Assembly (NCBI RefSeq): GCF_963678635.1
Contig: NC_087066.1
Span: forward strand, 31,501,301 to 31,565,300
DNA from: Symsagittifera roscoffensis
Taxonomy: Eukaryota; Xenacoelomorpha; Acoela; Convolutidae
DNA length: 64,000 nt
Direction of reading: 5' to 3'
Below the pieces are notes generated by a model that was not told the DNA's origin, searched no databases, and saw only the letters and a program-made list of their open reading frames with translations. The translations under genes were made by a program, and so were the position numbers. Shown in pieces: positions 24,608 through 36,200 of this stretch. Positions within the stretch are counted from its first letter, which is position 1. The number at the start of each line of letters is the position of its first letter.

Positions 24608-24839
24608 CATAGGAAGTATTTGAAATCAATTTGTTTTATTCTACAAAACAGGAAATATTTGTATTTCAAAACAAACCGTTTTATTCAACAAAATATCGCA
24701 TTTTGTCTGTTAACATACTGCTTTTATAATCATATATTGCATCTTGCATCTGATGTATTTTGTAAACACAGCTGGCATAAAGTCTTGGTTTTGATTAAGA
24801 CCATTCATTGCCTGTTATTTTCCCCCATGGTCGACACAC

Positions 24840-24962
24840 TGAGATTCTTGTTCTTTGTGTTTTTTGTGCAATGTCACAAATGGTTAACAATTAAATTGTA
24901 ATGTTTTGAAAAGCGTAATATATCGAAAATCGTTAAGTGAATGTTTGCGCCTGATTTTGCGT
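24840..24962 (+). repeat. Direct repeat, left copy
   Basis: 'GATTCTTGTTCTTTGT', 'TTAACAATTAAATTGTAATG', 'TTTTGAAAAGCGTAATAT' and 'TGTTTGCGCCTGATTTTGCG' recur in the same order at 27065-27190, with scattered substitutions only. The copies are about 2.22 kb apart in the same orientation. Confidence 0.85.
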
Positions 24963-25384
24963 CAATTTATTGCTGTCGTACACGTTACATTCGTACACGT
25001 TGCAACGCGGATGGTCGGAGCCCTATATTGTCCAATGGCATACTTTTTACTCTAGCGAGCTTAGTGTATTAGCTTGACTCTTTTTTCCCTACCTAACTCG
25101 CTAATAAGAGTGTTCATTTGGTGGCATTTTTGCTATAATCACAATCTGTAGCATTCGAAATTGCAGTGCAATAAATTGAACAAATTGAAGAAACTTAAAG
25201 ACGGTTTTTTAATCAGAGGTGTAGCGATTCAAGCTAATCTTTAAAATTTCTAGCGCAAAAAAATATCTCATGGGTGAACTTTTCTCTTATTGAGAAATTG
25301 CGTATCTCGAAATAATTTAAATAAACGGTAACAAAGAAAAGAGTCTTCAAGAATTTATTTTCAATGCACATAGTGCAGACTCGT

Positions 25385-25560
25385 ATAAAGGTCGTGATAA
25401 TTTTTCTGTTGTTTTTTTTTGGAATAATTATTGCTTTATTTAGATAGTTTTTTCCTTTGATAAAAGATAGGCAAACTCAACAAGCGAACAGCTCAATATA
25501 TAGGTCGCAATAAAACGTCATCGAGTGCTAGTTTAGAAAGTGTATTTATACAAGTAAGCC
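25385..25560 (+). repeat. Dispersed repeat family B, partial copy 6
   Basis: Carries 'TATAAAGGTCGTGATAATTTT', 'GATAGGCAAACTCAACAAGCGAAC' (in part) and 'AAAACGTCATCGAGTGCTAG', matching the middle of copy 2. It stops just before the foldback at 25581. Confidence 0.5.
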
Positions 25561-25611
25561 TTAGCGAGCGTAATAATTGGTTAACCAGAAAAAAGTCTAT
25601 ACTCCGAGTGG

Positions 25612-25700
25612 TTAACCAGAAAAAAGTCTATACTCCGATTTGATAACGCTTGCTAATCGCAAGCGTTATCAAATCGGAGTATAGACTTTTTTCTGGTTAA
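25612..25700. repeat. Perfect foldback (inverted repeat), 42 bp arms
   Basis: Left arm 25612-25653 (TTAACCAGAAAAAAGTCTAT...) and right arm 25659-25700 are exact reverse complements over all 42 bases, with a 5 bp loop TAATC. A second partial left arm (25581-25607) precedes it in direct orientation. The arms contain the smaller hairpin CTTGC-TAATC-GCAAG. Related single-arm copy at 22105-22156. Confidence 0.92.
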
Positions 25701-25857
25701 ACACTAGTTTAAAAAAATCAATGAATTACTAGTGAATTTATCATTTGTGGAGCATTCAATTCTGCAGCAATTGTGCTCAATTTCCTGAAGATTCAAGTTT
25801 AACTACCGCGTACGAAAACTAATTAACTGCTACGTGCCTAGGCTCGAATCCGGTCAG

Positions 25858-25880
25858 CATATATATATATATTTTTTTTC
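25858..25880. repeat. (AT)n then T-run simple repeat
   Basis: Seven AT units followed by nine T. It comes just after GGCTCGAATCC (25842), a pol III B-box-like string, so this may be the tail of a short SINE. Confidence 0.5.
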
Positions 25881-25909
25881 AAAGTCCAAAGTAATTAGTA
25901 TGAAAAACA

Positions 25910-26430
25910 GCGGTCTATTTGTTGTTCGCTTATGTTCTGTCGGCTTACTTGCAATTTTTCGTATTTTTTGCTGTAAGCTAATCGAAAAAAATTTTTTGTA
26001 AAAGAACATGTTTTTGATTGATATATTTTTTTTAAATAAAAAAACTCACTTAAAAACTCTCTTCGGCCTAAATAGTTTCGGCGTTTGTTCTATCAGCTTA
26101 TGAACCTATATTTGAGTTTTATCAAGCAAAAAATAGATTTTAATCATTTTGCGCATTTGCTAAAGAGGAGGGCCGTAAATATTTAGAGTTTCAGAAGTTA
26201 TAGCTCAAATTTTTTCGTCAACAAGCTCTTTACTCGCTGCTTGATTATTTTTTTTAAATATTTTTTTCCGGTGGTTGTGTTGGACTTGCGCCCCTCAAAT
26301 TGAACATCATCGAGTCAAATGTTTGGAAACTTCGTAGGTGTAATTGATTTGGTCTTCAATTTTTTTTGTTTTTGGTATCGCAAGTGGTGCGCAGATTTGC
26401 TTCGCCTCGTTGTAATATTACGACTATTGT
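25910..26430 (+). repeat. Dispersed repeat family C, second copy
   Basis: Shares 'GTCGGCTTA', 'CGGCCTAAATAGTTTCGGCG', 'TCTATCAGCTTATGAACCTA' and, at 26375, 'GTATCGCAAGTGGTGCGCAG' with 22540-23180. A further end fragment follows at 26745-26830 ('GCGATGCAAAATCTAGCTTC'). Confidence 0.5.
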
Positions 26431-27059
26431 TTTTTTTGAACTTGAGGTGCAAATATAAGTGCTAATTTTAGTTCTACTATTTACCGAGGTGCTACTATTT
26501 ACACATGTCAGCTGTAGCCAGCGTAATGTAATGTTACGACTATTTTTTTTCAACTATGAAGCAAATATTAGGTCTACAGGCTGCTTCAGCGTTTTATTAG
26601 TATGTGCTTTGACATTTGATAAGTAGTAAATTAAATTGATGCTTTTTGTTTTATCAAATAAACTTAAAAAGCTATTGGTTAAATAGGGCTATTTTTTTTT
26701 TACTTTTTTCCTTGTTTTTTGCAATTTTAGAGCTAGTTTTTTCTGTTTTTTTGCTCGCGATGCAAAATCTAGCTTCGCTTCCCTGTAAACTGTTGAAACA
26801 ATCATTTCGAGCGTATTATAATTCAATTTTTGAAGGCGCACTCGGCTCCACTATTTTTATTAAAACGTTTAATTAACTCTTAGATCAGTTTTTTTTTTCA
26901 TTATTTTCTGTGTTTCAACTAAACTTGGTTCAAGGAAAAACACTTAATAGAGTTTTTTGCCGATTTTTTCAGTTTTTTAAGAACACAAAAAGTTACTCGT
27001 TTTTGTTTTATTTAAGTTTTTTGCAACTTTTCGTAGTTTTAGCGCTTCTTTTTGCAAAA

Positions 27060-27193
27060 GACGCTGTGATTCTTGTTCTTTGTATTTTTTATGCAATGTC
27101 ACTAATGGTCAACAATTAAATTGTAATGTTTTGAAAAGCGTAATATTTCGAAAATGGTTAGGTGCATGTTTGCGCCTGATTTTGCGATAATTT
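27060..27193 (+). repeat. Direct repeat, right copy
   Basis: Counterpart of 24840-24962. Both copies continue into 'ATTTATTG' and then diverge, so they are either an old segmental duplication or two insertions of one short element. Confidence 0.85.
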
Positions 27194-27559
27194 ATTGTTA
27201 TAGGATTTTGATTAAAAGTTCTATCGAATAGCTGCAGCAGTTTATTCATCTTTTTATTGTTATCAAGGGCTTGCTGAAAATATCTTTAAGTTACTATTTG
27301 AAAGTTGCGTACATTAAGTTTGAAAGACTGTATTGTTTTATGCTTTGTCAGAGACTCGTGTAGTTTTTTTTGGTAATTTTGGAAACCAACCAATTAAGTT
27401 GCCGAAAAACTTGTTAAAATGAGGCTATGCTAACTTTATTAGGAAAAATAGTCACATTCGGGAGATCAAATGTACTATAATCGGCAACCAAATCTGTTTT
27501 TCTGTAAACAACTTTCTTACAAATAGGTAAGAAAATGAACTTGCTCTTTTAGTGAAGCT

Positions 27560-27640
27560 TTGATTTCCTGATTTGGTCCGGAGATAACGCAGTTGCCTTT
27601 GCACCCCAAGGTGTGGCGTTTGAATACCAGCCAAACCTTT
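27560..27640 (+). repeat. tRNA-like SINE fragment (weak)
   Basis: 'GATAACGCAGTTG' followed 25-30 bases later by 'GCGTTTGAATACCAGCC' resembles pol III A and B boxes at tRNA spacing, but no acceptor stem closes. Possible decayed tRNA-derived SINE; not a functional tRNA. Confidence 0.3.
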
Positions 27641-29123
27641 TTTAAAGTATGTTTGAAAAAGAAATTGTTTTCCAGGAGGAATCGATTGTCGGATTTTCGT
27701 GTGTGCCTAGGTTTTGTCGGCGTAGTTTCCCCATCACGGTTTTTTTTGTGATGCAAGCATTTTTCATAAGTTGCCAATAATATTGATTTGCTCCTGTAAT
27801 TTGTAAATTTGTTAACCACGACTCAGTACTTTTTCTGTTTTCTTTTTTTTCGCTGTAATCTTTGTTCAGCTTTAAAAATTTTCGGCTTTTTTTGATTGAG
27901 TCAAACTATTTAGTGAGTTTTGAAAGCCAAAACGTGATTATCAATTTTGAAAACGACTCAGGTCGGGTTTGTTCCAAAAGTTTGCCTCTGCTTTACTTCC
28001 GGAGGAGCAAGTGTGGCCACAAGTGTACAAGACATTTTGTCAGAAGAGAACTTTGTTCACAGATTTCTTCACGTGACGTGTATGCATGCAGTACACGTGC
28101 GTCCTGATATTTTCCTTTGACGGTCATTTATACCAACGTGGGCCTCTAAATAAATTTTTTGCTATTTTTTTCAGTAAATTACAGTTGGAAAGATTTTGTT
28201 TCAGTAAAACCCGTTTTAAGTCATCATTTTATTCTCATGTGCTAGAAAGCAATTGTTAATTTTCCAACTTTTTTTCTAATTTCAAATTTTGAACAAAATT
28301 TTCATTTTTTTTTCTCTATTCCTTCTATTAAAATCCTTCTCTCTCTATTAAAATCGTGGCTTTAATTTTTGATATCCGATCTAAAAGTTTGTTTGCGTTT
28401 TTTGTGTTACGCTAAGTTTTGAACGTTTAAAATCCTCTGCTGTTTTTGCTTTAGTCAGTTCTTTGTGCATGATGTATTGTAAATCGTGCGACTGCGTAAA
28501 AAAAATAATGAACAAGTTAAAGGATATTTTCTCCTCGTTATTGAACGTATATTCAAGGCTTTACGTACGTTCGCGCGGTGTGTCTGCATTTGGTAGAGCA
28601 AGATCCCTCCTAACAAAACTTGCTAGCTAAGTTAATAGCGCCTAATACAGCTAGGGCAAAAAAAATTAAAAGGTTTTTTTTCTTGTTCAATCGGCTGTTT
28701 GAATCCATGCGTGCCTGAAGTGAGTCTCCGCAGTGTTATGAGTTTTGTTCTCGTATTTGCTAATATTTTAGAGTTCATCGTCACAAAGCCAACCTGTATC
28801 TTGTGAATTTCAAGCGGATTGGATTCCGCAACAATGACGCTCTCTTTGATCTTCGCCTTTGTTCTTTTGTTTTCTTTTATTGTTCCGACATATAATTTTA
28901 ACATGATTAAAGACTTCTCTGGTTTCCAGAGACATACACGCACTAAATTGTGCGCCTATCCAGTGCACAGTTTGGCCTCGTAATGCTCTCGGCCGTGTTT
29001 TGCTTATGTTTACGAAGTGAAGCTTCAACTGCGCTTCATCTTTTTTATTTGACATTGATTAGTTTTCCAAATGGTCATACTTTGACTTATTGTCTATTAA
29101 GTTTTTCCAGCCACATATAAAAA

Positions 29124-29654
29124 CAAGACTGCTCGTATCAGGGCGAAGCCCTGAATGTTCCGACTGCCCATTAAGGTTTATGGAGCAGTAAAATCATTAA
29201 AAAATTTAAAGTAATAAAACAAAATGAAAATTTTTTTTTCAAAAATTTGAAATTTTTTATAAAAATCATCCCCCCACACGCCATGTAAAGTACTAAAGGA
29301 TAGATTTCGCTACTTGTAACAAATCAATTATGGTAAACAAGTTTTGTTAAACTAATTTGGAACGATTTCTAAGACGGATTAACTCTCCGCTTACGCGTTA
29401 ATAGCGCGAAATACATCGCGCGTGAATTGTCCCAAATTGGCCAAAATGGCAATCTTTAAACCCCCGTAACTTTACGAAAAACGATCACAGGTGAAATATC
29501 TTTTCAAATTTGAGCTCAGGACAACAATACCTTTCGAATGATATAAAAAAATTCCATCAAAAATTGCTAGTTAAAAAGTCGAAATTTGTCTGAAGAAAAA
29601 AAAAACCAACCCCGAGCACAAATATTCCGTTACTTTCGTATCGAAAGTCTGAAC
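29124..29654 (-). mobile_element. Helentron/HINE-like dispersed element, copy 2
   Basis: Reverse orientation. From the right it begins GTTCAGACTTTCGATACGAAAGT (one change in the end motif). It ends with GTCGGAAC, a perfect hairpin TCAGGGCTTCGCCCTGA and ACGAGCAGTCTTG. 531 bp and collinear with copy 1 throughout. Confidence 0.75.
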
Positions 29655-30101
29655 AAAAACTAAAAGATCTGTATAAAGTTCTTCTTGTTCGTAAATAGAC
29701 TGGGTGTTTTAGCCTTCCATGTCTGAATCCTGAGCGAAATCTATTTAACATCGTTTAGACTGCACGACTACGGATCGTTAACTCTCGAAATCAGCAAAAG
29801 CAGAGCAGGCTCCTTAAATAAAAATTAACATACTATGCCTCTTTGTAAATCTCATAATACAATTTTGAACATGAGAATGTACAAAAAAATTATATTACAG
29901 TATATAATTCAGCTTGTACCAAATTAGCAAATTCGAAGAATGATTATTATTCCATAAGTTTAATTATACAACTTCGTATAAAATGGTTCCGCTTAAAATT
30001 TAAGCACGATATAAATTCAATATCTGATATTAAAAATCATATCCAGTCCTCATGTCACTAGGCAGATGTGTCCACGAGGTATTGGACAGGGGCTTCTTGG
30101 T

Positions 30102-30107
30102 TTTATT
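30102..30107 (-). promoter_or_regulatory. Poly(A) signal of the coiled-coil gene
   Basis: AATAAA on the minus strand, 28 bases after the inferred TGA stop. It supports the terminal exon call and implies a 3' UTR of only about 50 bases. Confidence 0.5.
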
Positions 30108-30134
30108 AGGGGTAACTTGTTAGCCTTTGAAGTC

Positions 30135-30218
30135 TCAGTGTGATGCAAAAATGGAGAGTGAGTTGCCGTATCCGCTACTTCTCAATGTATTCATCGGACT
30201 CACGTTTCCATTGTAGAG
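30135..30218 (-). CDS. Coiled-coil gene exon 17 (candidate terminal exon)
   Basis: Acceptor TTTGATTTCAG; 27 codons starting LYNGNVSPMNTLRSSGYG and a TGA stop, in phase with exon 16. A Ser/Gly/Asn tail fits the end of a coiled-coil protein. An AATAAA lies 28 bases past the stop. No homology supports it, so another last exon remains possible. Confidence 0.55.
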   Translation of the reverse strand, partial: LYNGNVSPMNTLRSSGYGNSLSIFASH

Positions 30219-33200
30219 CTGAAATCAAAGAGAAATCTGCAATAGTTTCATATGATTCATTTGCCGTTGTAGAGAGGTTAAACACTACTGCCAGTTGAAG
30301 CTAAAATTAGGAAAATCTCAAAATTGTACTTAATATATGAAATCTTGAGGGTAACTTATTTGAAATACAGTACCATGTCAAGTGGGATTGGGCATAATCG
30401 ACTCTTCCGGTTGCCCCTAAATTCGGCTTGCCATTTTCAGTACTATTTTGCTGCATTTTTTCGTTACTGTTCTAAAATGCGCAAAAAAAAACATTTCCCT
30501 AAATAGTTACCGGTAGATATGGCCGAAAATTTTTTTCCGAGCTACAGTCATGGTCATTCTGCGATTTAATTTCATTCTGACTAAAATTTTTCCATCTGTA
30601 AATGAGGTTTTGTCGTGCCAAGAAGGTTTTCTTTTTTGGAATCGACAAGAGGCATGCACGGGAGTGCAATTTTTTTCTTAAATTTTATTCAAACCAATAA
30701 AATCTCGACCCATATAAATGCAAACCCAATGCTCCCGAAGGTTATAATTTCACAGATTGTACTGTCTAATCCAAATAATCATGCTTTGTGTCCACCAAAT
30801 GCTAACTCACATTAATCTTAACTGAGGGAGATCCAAGCAGAAACCCAAACCCAAACCAGCACGAGTGTTCAATTAGGAACTTCGCGGGTTTTGGGCTGAG
30901 GTTTCTTTTCCATCCAGTGAGCAAGCTAGTGGGTTAAACAACTTTAAGCCAGTTCATCGGGTTATAATAATTGTAATCAACTAAGTGGGTACAGCTAAAC
31001 CACATTTTCTACATGAATACTGAATTAACGAGTTGAAAGTTATGTGCAAATGTTATTCAACTAACAACGACATCTAAATTATAAAGTGCAGCTTATTTGG
31101 AGAACTTAACTGATTAGAAAAGCGAGCAAGTTTTTCCAATTTCGGGCGGCTTTAATCGGCCAAATCATCTGATGGCTTAAAGAACAATCGAGTGAATGAT
31201 GAAGGTGGCGAAACGTATTCAAACATGAGATATGTGTTAAATTAGCAGAAAAGGGAACTCCGTCGACTCCTTACTTTCATTTCGTATTCTTTCAGATTTC
31301 GCTCCAGGTTGATTTTCTCGTCGACTGTGGCCGACAACTTTTCCTTCAGTGTTTCATTCTCGTGCTGCCAGTCTCGCAAGTTCCGTTCGCTCGAAGTGAG
31401 AGACCGAGAGAGCGATTTATTCTCCTCCACGGCAGATTCAAGTCTGAAATGAAAAACAAAGCTTGCAAAACTTGAGGATTTTTTTGAGACGCATTTGAGA
31501 CGCATTTGCCGGAAGTTCTTGAGTTTTCACGCTTCAGTTCAGGGGTGGATTTATTGGAGGAAAGGGTAGAAGAAGCCTCCTCTCAGGAAATTGACCACTT
31601 CGTTACCCAAAAACTCCCCCTTTAGTTCTATTTTACGATATCCTTTCAGGCAACCTACCGCAGAAAAAATTTCTGATGGCGCTATTGGCATTAATATACA
31701 CTAACTTGATGCGTGAGCGCGCCCTTTTAAAAATGTTAGATCTGCCCCTGCTTGCGGTTATTGTTCCGACTTTCGATACGAAAGTAACGGAATATTTGTG
31801 CTCGGGGTGGGTTTTTTTGTTCTTCAGACAAATTTCGACTTTTTAACTAGCCATTTTTGACGGAATTTTTTATGTCATTCAAAAGGTATTGTTGTCCTAA
31901 GCTCAAATTTGAAAAGATATTTCACCTGTGACAGTTTTTCAAAAAGTTACGGGGGCTTAAAGATTGCCATTTCGGCCAATTTGGGACAATTAACGCGCGA
32001 TATATTTCGCACTATAACGTGTAAGCGGAGAGTTAATCCGTCTTAGAAATCGTTCCAAATTGGTTGAAAGAAGCTTATTTGCCCTAATTGATTTGTTACA
32101 AGGATTGAAATCTATTCTTTGGTTCTTTATATGGCGTGTAGGGGGATGGTTTTCATTAGAAAAATTCAAATTTTAGAAAAATTTTTTTTTTCATTTTGTT
32201 TTATTTCATTTAATTTTTTAATGTTATTACTGGTCCATAAACCTTAAAAGGCAGTCGGAACATTCAGGGCTTTGCCTTGATACGAGCAGTCTTGCTATGA
32301 TTGTGATTCAACAGTCAGAAAAAATTAGATCTAGAAGTCCAGCTAAGACTGGAGGCACCTGTTCGATAATTTTCGATTTTATTGTACTGATGCGGGATGG
32401 AACACATATTTTCAAAAATTTTAAATTGGGCTTCATCCAAAACCATAGTGGTTGCTCTATTAAAATGTGAGTGAAAATTTGTGATTTTGCAATTTTTCAA
32501 GAATATTTTTGTACAAACTTTAGGGCGTAGCATCTTATGCACAGAGGCTTCCCACAACATGTTGCTTCGATTAAGACCTTGATATCAGATTGAGTTGTTT
32601 TCAAGAAGAGTCAAAAAGTTTCAAAAACGGTCCAAAAATGTCAAAAATTGCTTTTTTCCGGGAACGAAATTTTTTTTTGTTAAAAAACTTTGAGTGTAGC
32701 TGTTTAATCAAAGGAGCTTGCCATAACTTCTTTTTTCTATTGAACCTAAAATATCAGATTTGGGAGGGTAGTTTTTGAGAAAATCAGAAAATTTCGAAAG
32801 AAAAACGGCCACAAAATCGAACATTTGACTTTTCCGAGGATGATAACTTGTCGTTTAATAATTTTTGGGCGTGAGCGCGTATGCAGGAGAGCTTACAGTT
32901 AAACCAATATATCAGATTCGGGATGGTAGTTTTATCAAAAGTCAAAAAATTTCAAAAAACCAGTCAAAACTTAAAAAATTTTACTGTTGCTAGGGTCATA
33001 ACTTCTTCTGTAAAAAATAGGGTGTAACCGCTCATGCATGGGAGTTTTCCACAATCCGTTCTAGTTATTGACACAAAAGTCTCAGATTTGGGAAGGTAGT
33101 TTTCGAGAAATTCCAAACAGTTTGAAAAAACGGTCAAAAAAGTCGAAGGTTTGACTTTTCTGAGGGCCATAAGTTTTTGTGCAAAAAAATTTGGTCGTAA

Positions 33201-36200
33201 TCGCTAAAGCAGGGAATTTCGTACAGTTTATTCTATCCATTCAATCCAAAATCTCAGATTTGAGAGGATAGCTTTTGAGAAATTGTAAGAATACTAAAAA
33301 AAAATGGGTCGAAATACCCCGTCACATTTTTTCGAAGGCTGTAAAAAGTGGGGTAAGGTAAAGAGAGCCTATAGATTTACGGATGCACACAGGGGAGTGG
33401 GCGGACTTCTCATTGGTACCCCCTTTTTCTCGAACATCAGCAGAGATAAAGCGTCTCAAAAAAATTAAAAACCCGATCCCAAAATTTTTTTTCATAGTAC
33501 CTGTTTTTATCAATCAGGAAGTTTGAATCTAACTTAAAAACCTTTATTGCTATCTTCATAATTATGTAATCTGTTTGGAAATTAAAAGGATTTAGCGGTT
33601 GAGGTTTTAAGATAATTTCTGTAAATATTATTGCTCACTTTGATGATAGATCCCGTTTATCCTCATTGACTCTCTTGAGCATCTGTTCTACTGAGGAGCG
33701 AAGGCTGGTCTGATGGCTCAGTTCCAGGTTGAGTGAGGTCACTTTGTGCTCCAGAGAGGAGATCTTCTCACTCGCCAACTGACGCTGCTTTGCCGACTGG
33801 TCTCTAAAACGGAAACATCTCAAAATGAATAGTTAGTTTTGTCTTTTGTCATCGACATCAGATGATATGTAAAAAATGCCCTACTAACATTGAGGCGAGT
33901 GCAATCCAAAAAAGTAAGGCTTGAGTATTTTATACCCAAACTTCCTCTCAGGTCTAAGAAGTTTTGACTACGGAAGCTAAAGTTTCCGAAAATATTCTCT
34001 GGAAGGTAAAGTTTCCGAAAATATTCTCTGGAAGCTAAAGTTTCCGAAAATATTCTCTGGAAGCTAAAGTTTCCGAACGCGTTTTTTTCAGTAAGTGCTT
34101 GAAAATTGAACTGGCAGTCGTCTCACTTGAGCTTGTCGCACTTTTCCTTGTATCTGCTCTTCAGCTGTAGGTTCCGGGTGAAGTCCTCGTCCTGCTTCTG
34201 AGTCAGTTTGTCCAACTCTGCCAGTAGTTCGTGCATCTCAAACTGCAGCACCAGACAATGTTCCAGAAGGTTCTCCTTGTTCATGTCCACCAACTCATTC
34301 TAGAATGCAGGGACACATTTCTATAGAAACTGGAGGTAATGATAAGAACGCTGCTTAACCTAAAGAATATCAAAAATTTGCAGAAAACATTAACACATAC
34401 AAGTACTAAACATAGATTAAATGCGCGTTTTTTTATTTTTACGGCCCGGAATGATGTAAGCATAACCGCATCAAAAACTAAATATCATTCTAAGCAATAA
34501 TCTAAACAATATTCTATCCTTATTGATACTTACCTTATCTTTGAGTGAGAACTTCCCGCTTCCCCCTCCCCCATTCTTTCCTCCCACTGTTGCCCTGTGT
34601 AGCTTAGGCGTGGATGTGTTGTTGTCTTTGTGGCTGCTGGATCCAAAAGAGTGGTTGTCCAGGTCTTCTTCTAATTCCTCTCGCTTCGACTTGTAGGATT
34701 GCAGCTTCTCGTAGAACCTCTGCAAATAGATAATTATAGGCATGAACTTGATCTTAAGCTTGAGACATTGAACTTTAGGAATCAAAAATTTCCGATATAA
34801 TCAAATGGGAGAAAGACAAGACAAATATCTGTTTTTCAGTTTGATCGAGAATTTTGTCAAAATGAAGTTTATCAGAATAATTCATTTTATTGCTACCTAA
34901 TTTTTTTTGGTTAACATGGCCAACTGTGTTTGTATATGAAAATTATATCAAGTGTGGGTATTGAAAAGCAATAAAAATGCAAAAGATTGAGGGGATTCAG
35001 TTTCACACTTGCAAAACAAAAGTTTCAGGAAGCTACTAGACATTTAATAGCATGTTTTTTGTGGATTCCAATAAAAAATTCAGAAAACCATTGACAAGTT
35101 CTGGAATCCACTGAAAAAACAGAATCTAGTGACAAACTTAGGGAAATTACTCTGGAACCTACTGGCAATGCTCAAAACCAGCAACTTTTAATCCAACTTG
35201 CTTCAATTGAAGAAAAAACGCGTCTGTCCGTGAAATGCAAAACAAGCGTGGCTTAGTATTTGTCTCTATTTTCCACATTTCTGCCCGCTAGCCTGATTGT
35301 AGATTTTTGCCCGCTAGCCTGAGCCGTGTAATTATTAAACATTTGATTTTCGATTCCAATTCAACGCTCGTGTATGGAAACCGATTCAAGTTTTGCAGGT
35401 AAGAGAGAAAAAGTCTTTGGAATCCAAATCAGCATAAAGTTTACCAATTGTAGTCTTCTAATTTAGGCAGTTTGGAAAAAAATATTTTTTATACTTGACT
35501 CTAATTGAAAAGTTTTGTTTTTGCAACTTGATAAACCGGATCAACCAGTGTGTATACCTCGCTGGAAGTTTTTAAAATCAAAATTCACTTTTTAAACTGA
35601 AAAACAACTGCAATTTTTTGCACCAATTGGAAGTTTGCCGCACGGGAGCACAAATTACTTTGCACCTAAAAAACTTATCAAGATGACGCTAAAACCCCAA
35701 AAAAAGTGCAAACAGCTGCAAATGTTTAGACACGAAGGTAAGTTTTATTTTATTAGAAACCTTAAAATAAGGCCAAAATCCCAACCTACACAAAAAAAAG
35801 TTTTTGCCGATCATTAACATTTTAAAAGTATTTGAAACCAGCGTACATTCGAATCAAAATCCATTCCAAGCCACTGAAATGTGTTAAAATCTCAAGCACA
35901 AGGTGTTTTTGGAGAATTACCTATGAGATAGTTGAAACCCAATTATTAGGACGTCATTCTGAAATTGTTCAAAGAAATGTAAAAACCTTAATTTGCAAAT
36001 GGTTGTCAAGTGCAAAGGGGGACAATGCGGAGTTTTTGAGCGTATTTTTGTCAGCGGAATTTATTATGAAAAAGAAGCAGTTCTCTGTACCGGGTTGAGC
36101 TCACATTGAAAACTAGCGATAAAAAAGAGGAAAAATAAAATATCGATATTAATTGCCACAATAGCAACTTTTATCGATAGATAATTGCTAAATTGGCTAA

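Larger units (their letters stand above)
24608..30100. other. Intergenic region between convergent genes: repeats only
   Basis: No exon of either gene is recognised here. It holds a direct duplication (24840-24960 and 27060-27190), family B and C fragments, the perfect foldback at 25612-25700, a tRNA-like SINE fragment near 27560-27640 and element copy 2. Open frames of 60-103 codons at 27862-28107 and 28632-29055 match nothing I know and show no initiation or splice context. Confidence 0.6.

Noticed and set aside
25842-25852. Possible tRNA from GGCTCGAATCC
   Set aside because: Only a B-box-like string; no A box at proper spacing and no cloverleaf can be drawn.
28632-29055. Two overlapping minus-strand open frames that could be read as one shifted gene
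   Set aside because: No domain, no splice sites and no similarity that I can name. Possibly retroelement debris, but the evidence is too thin to call.
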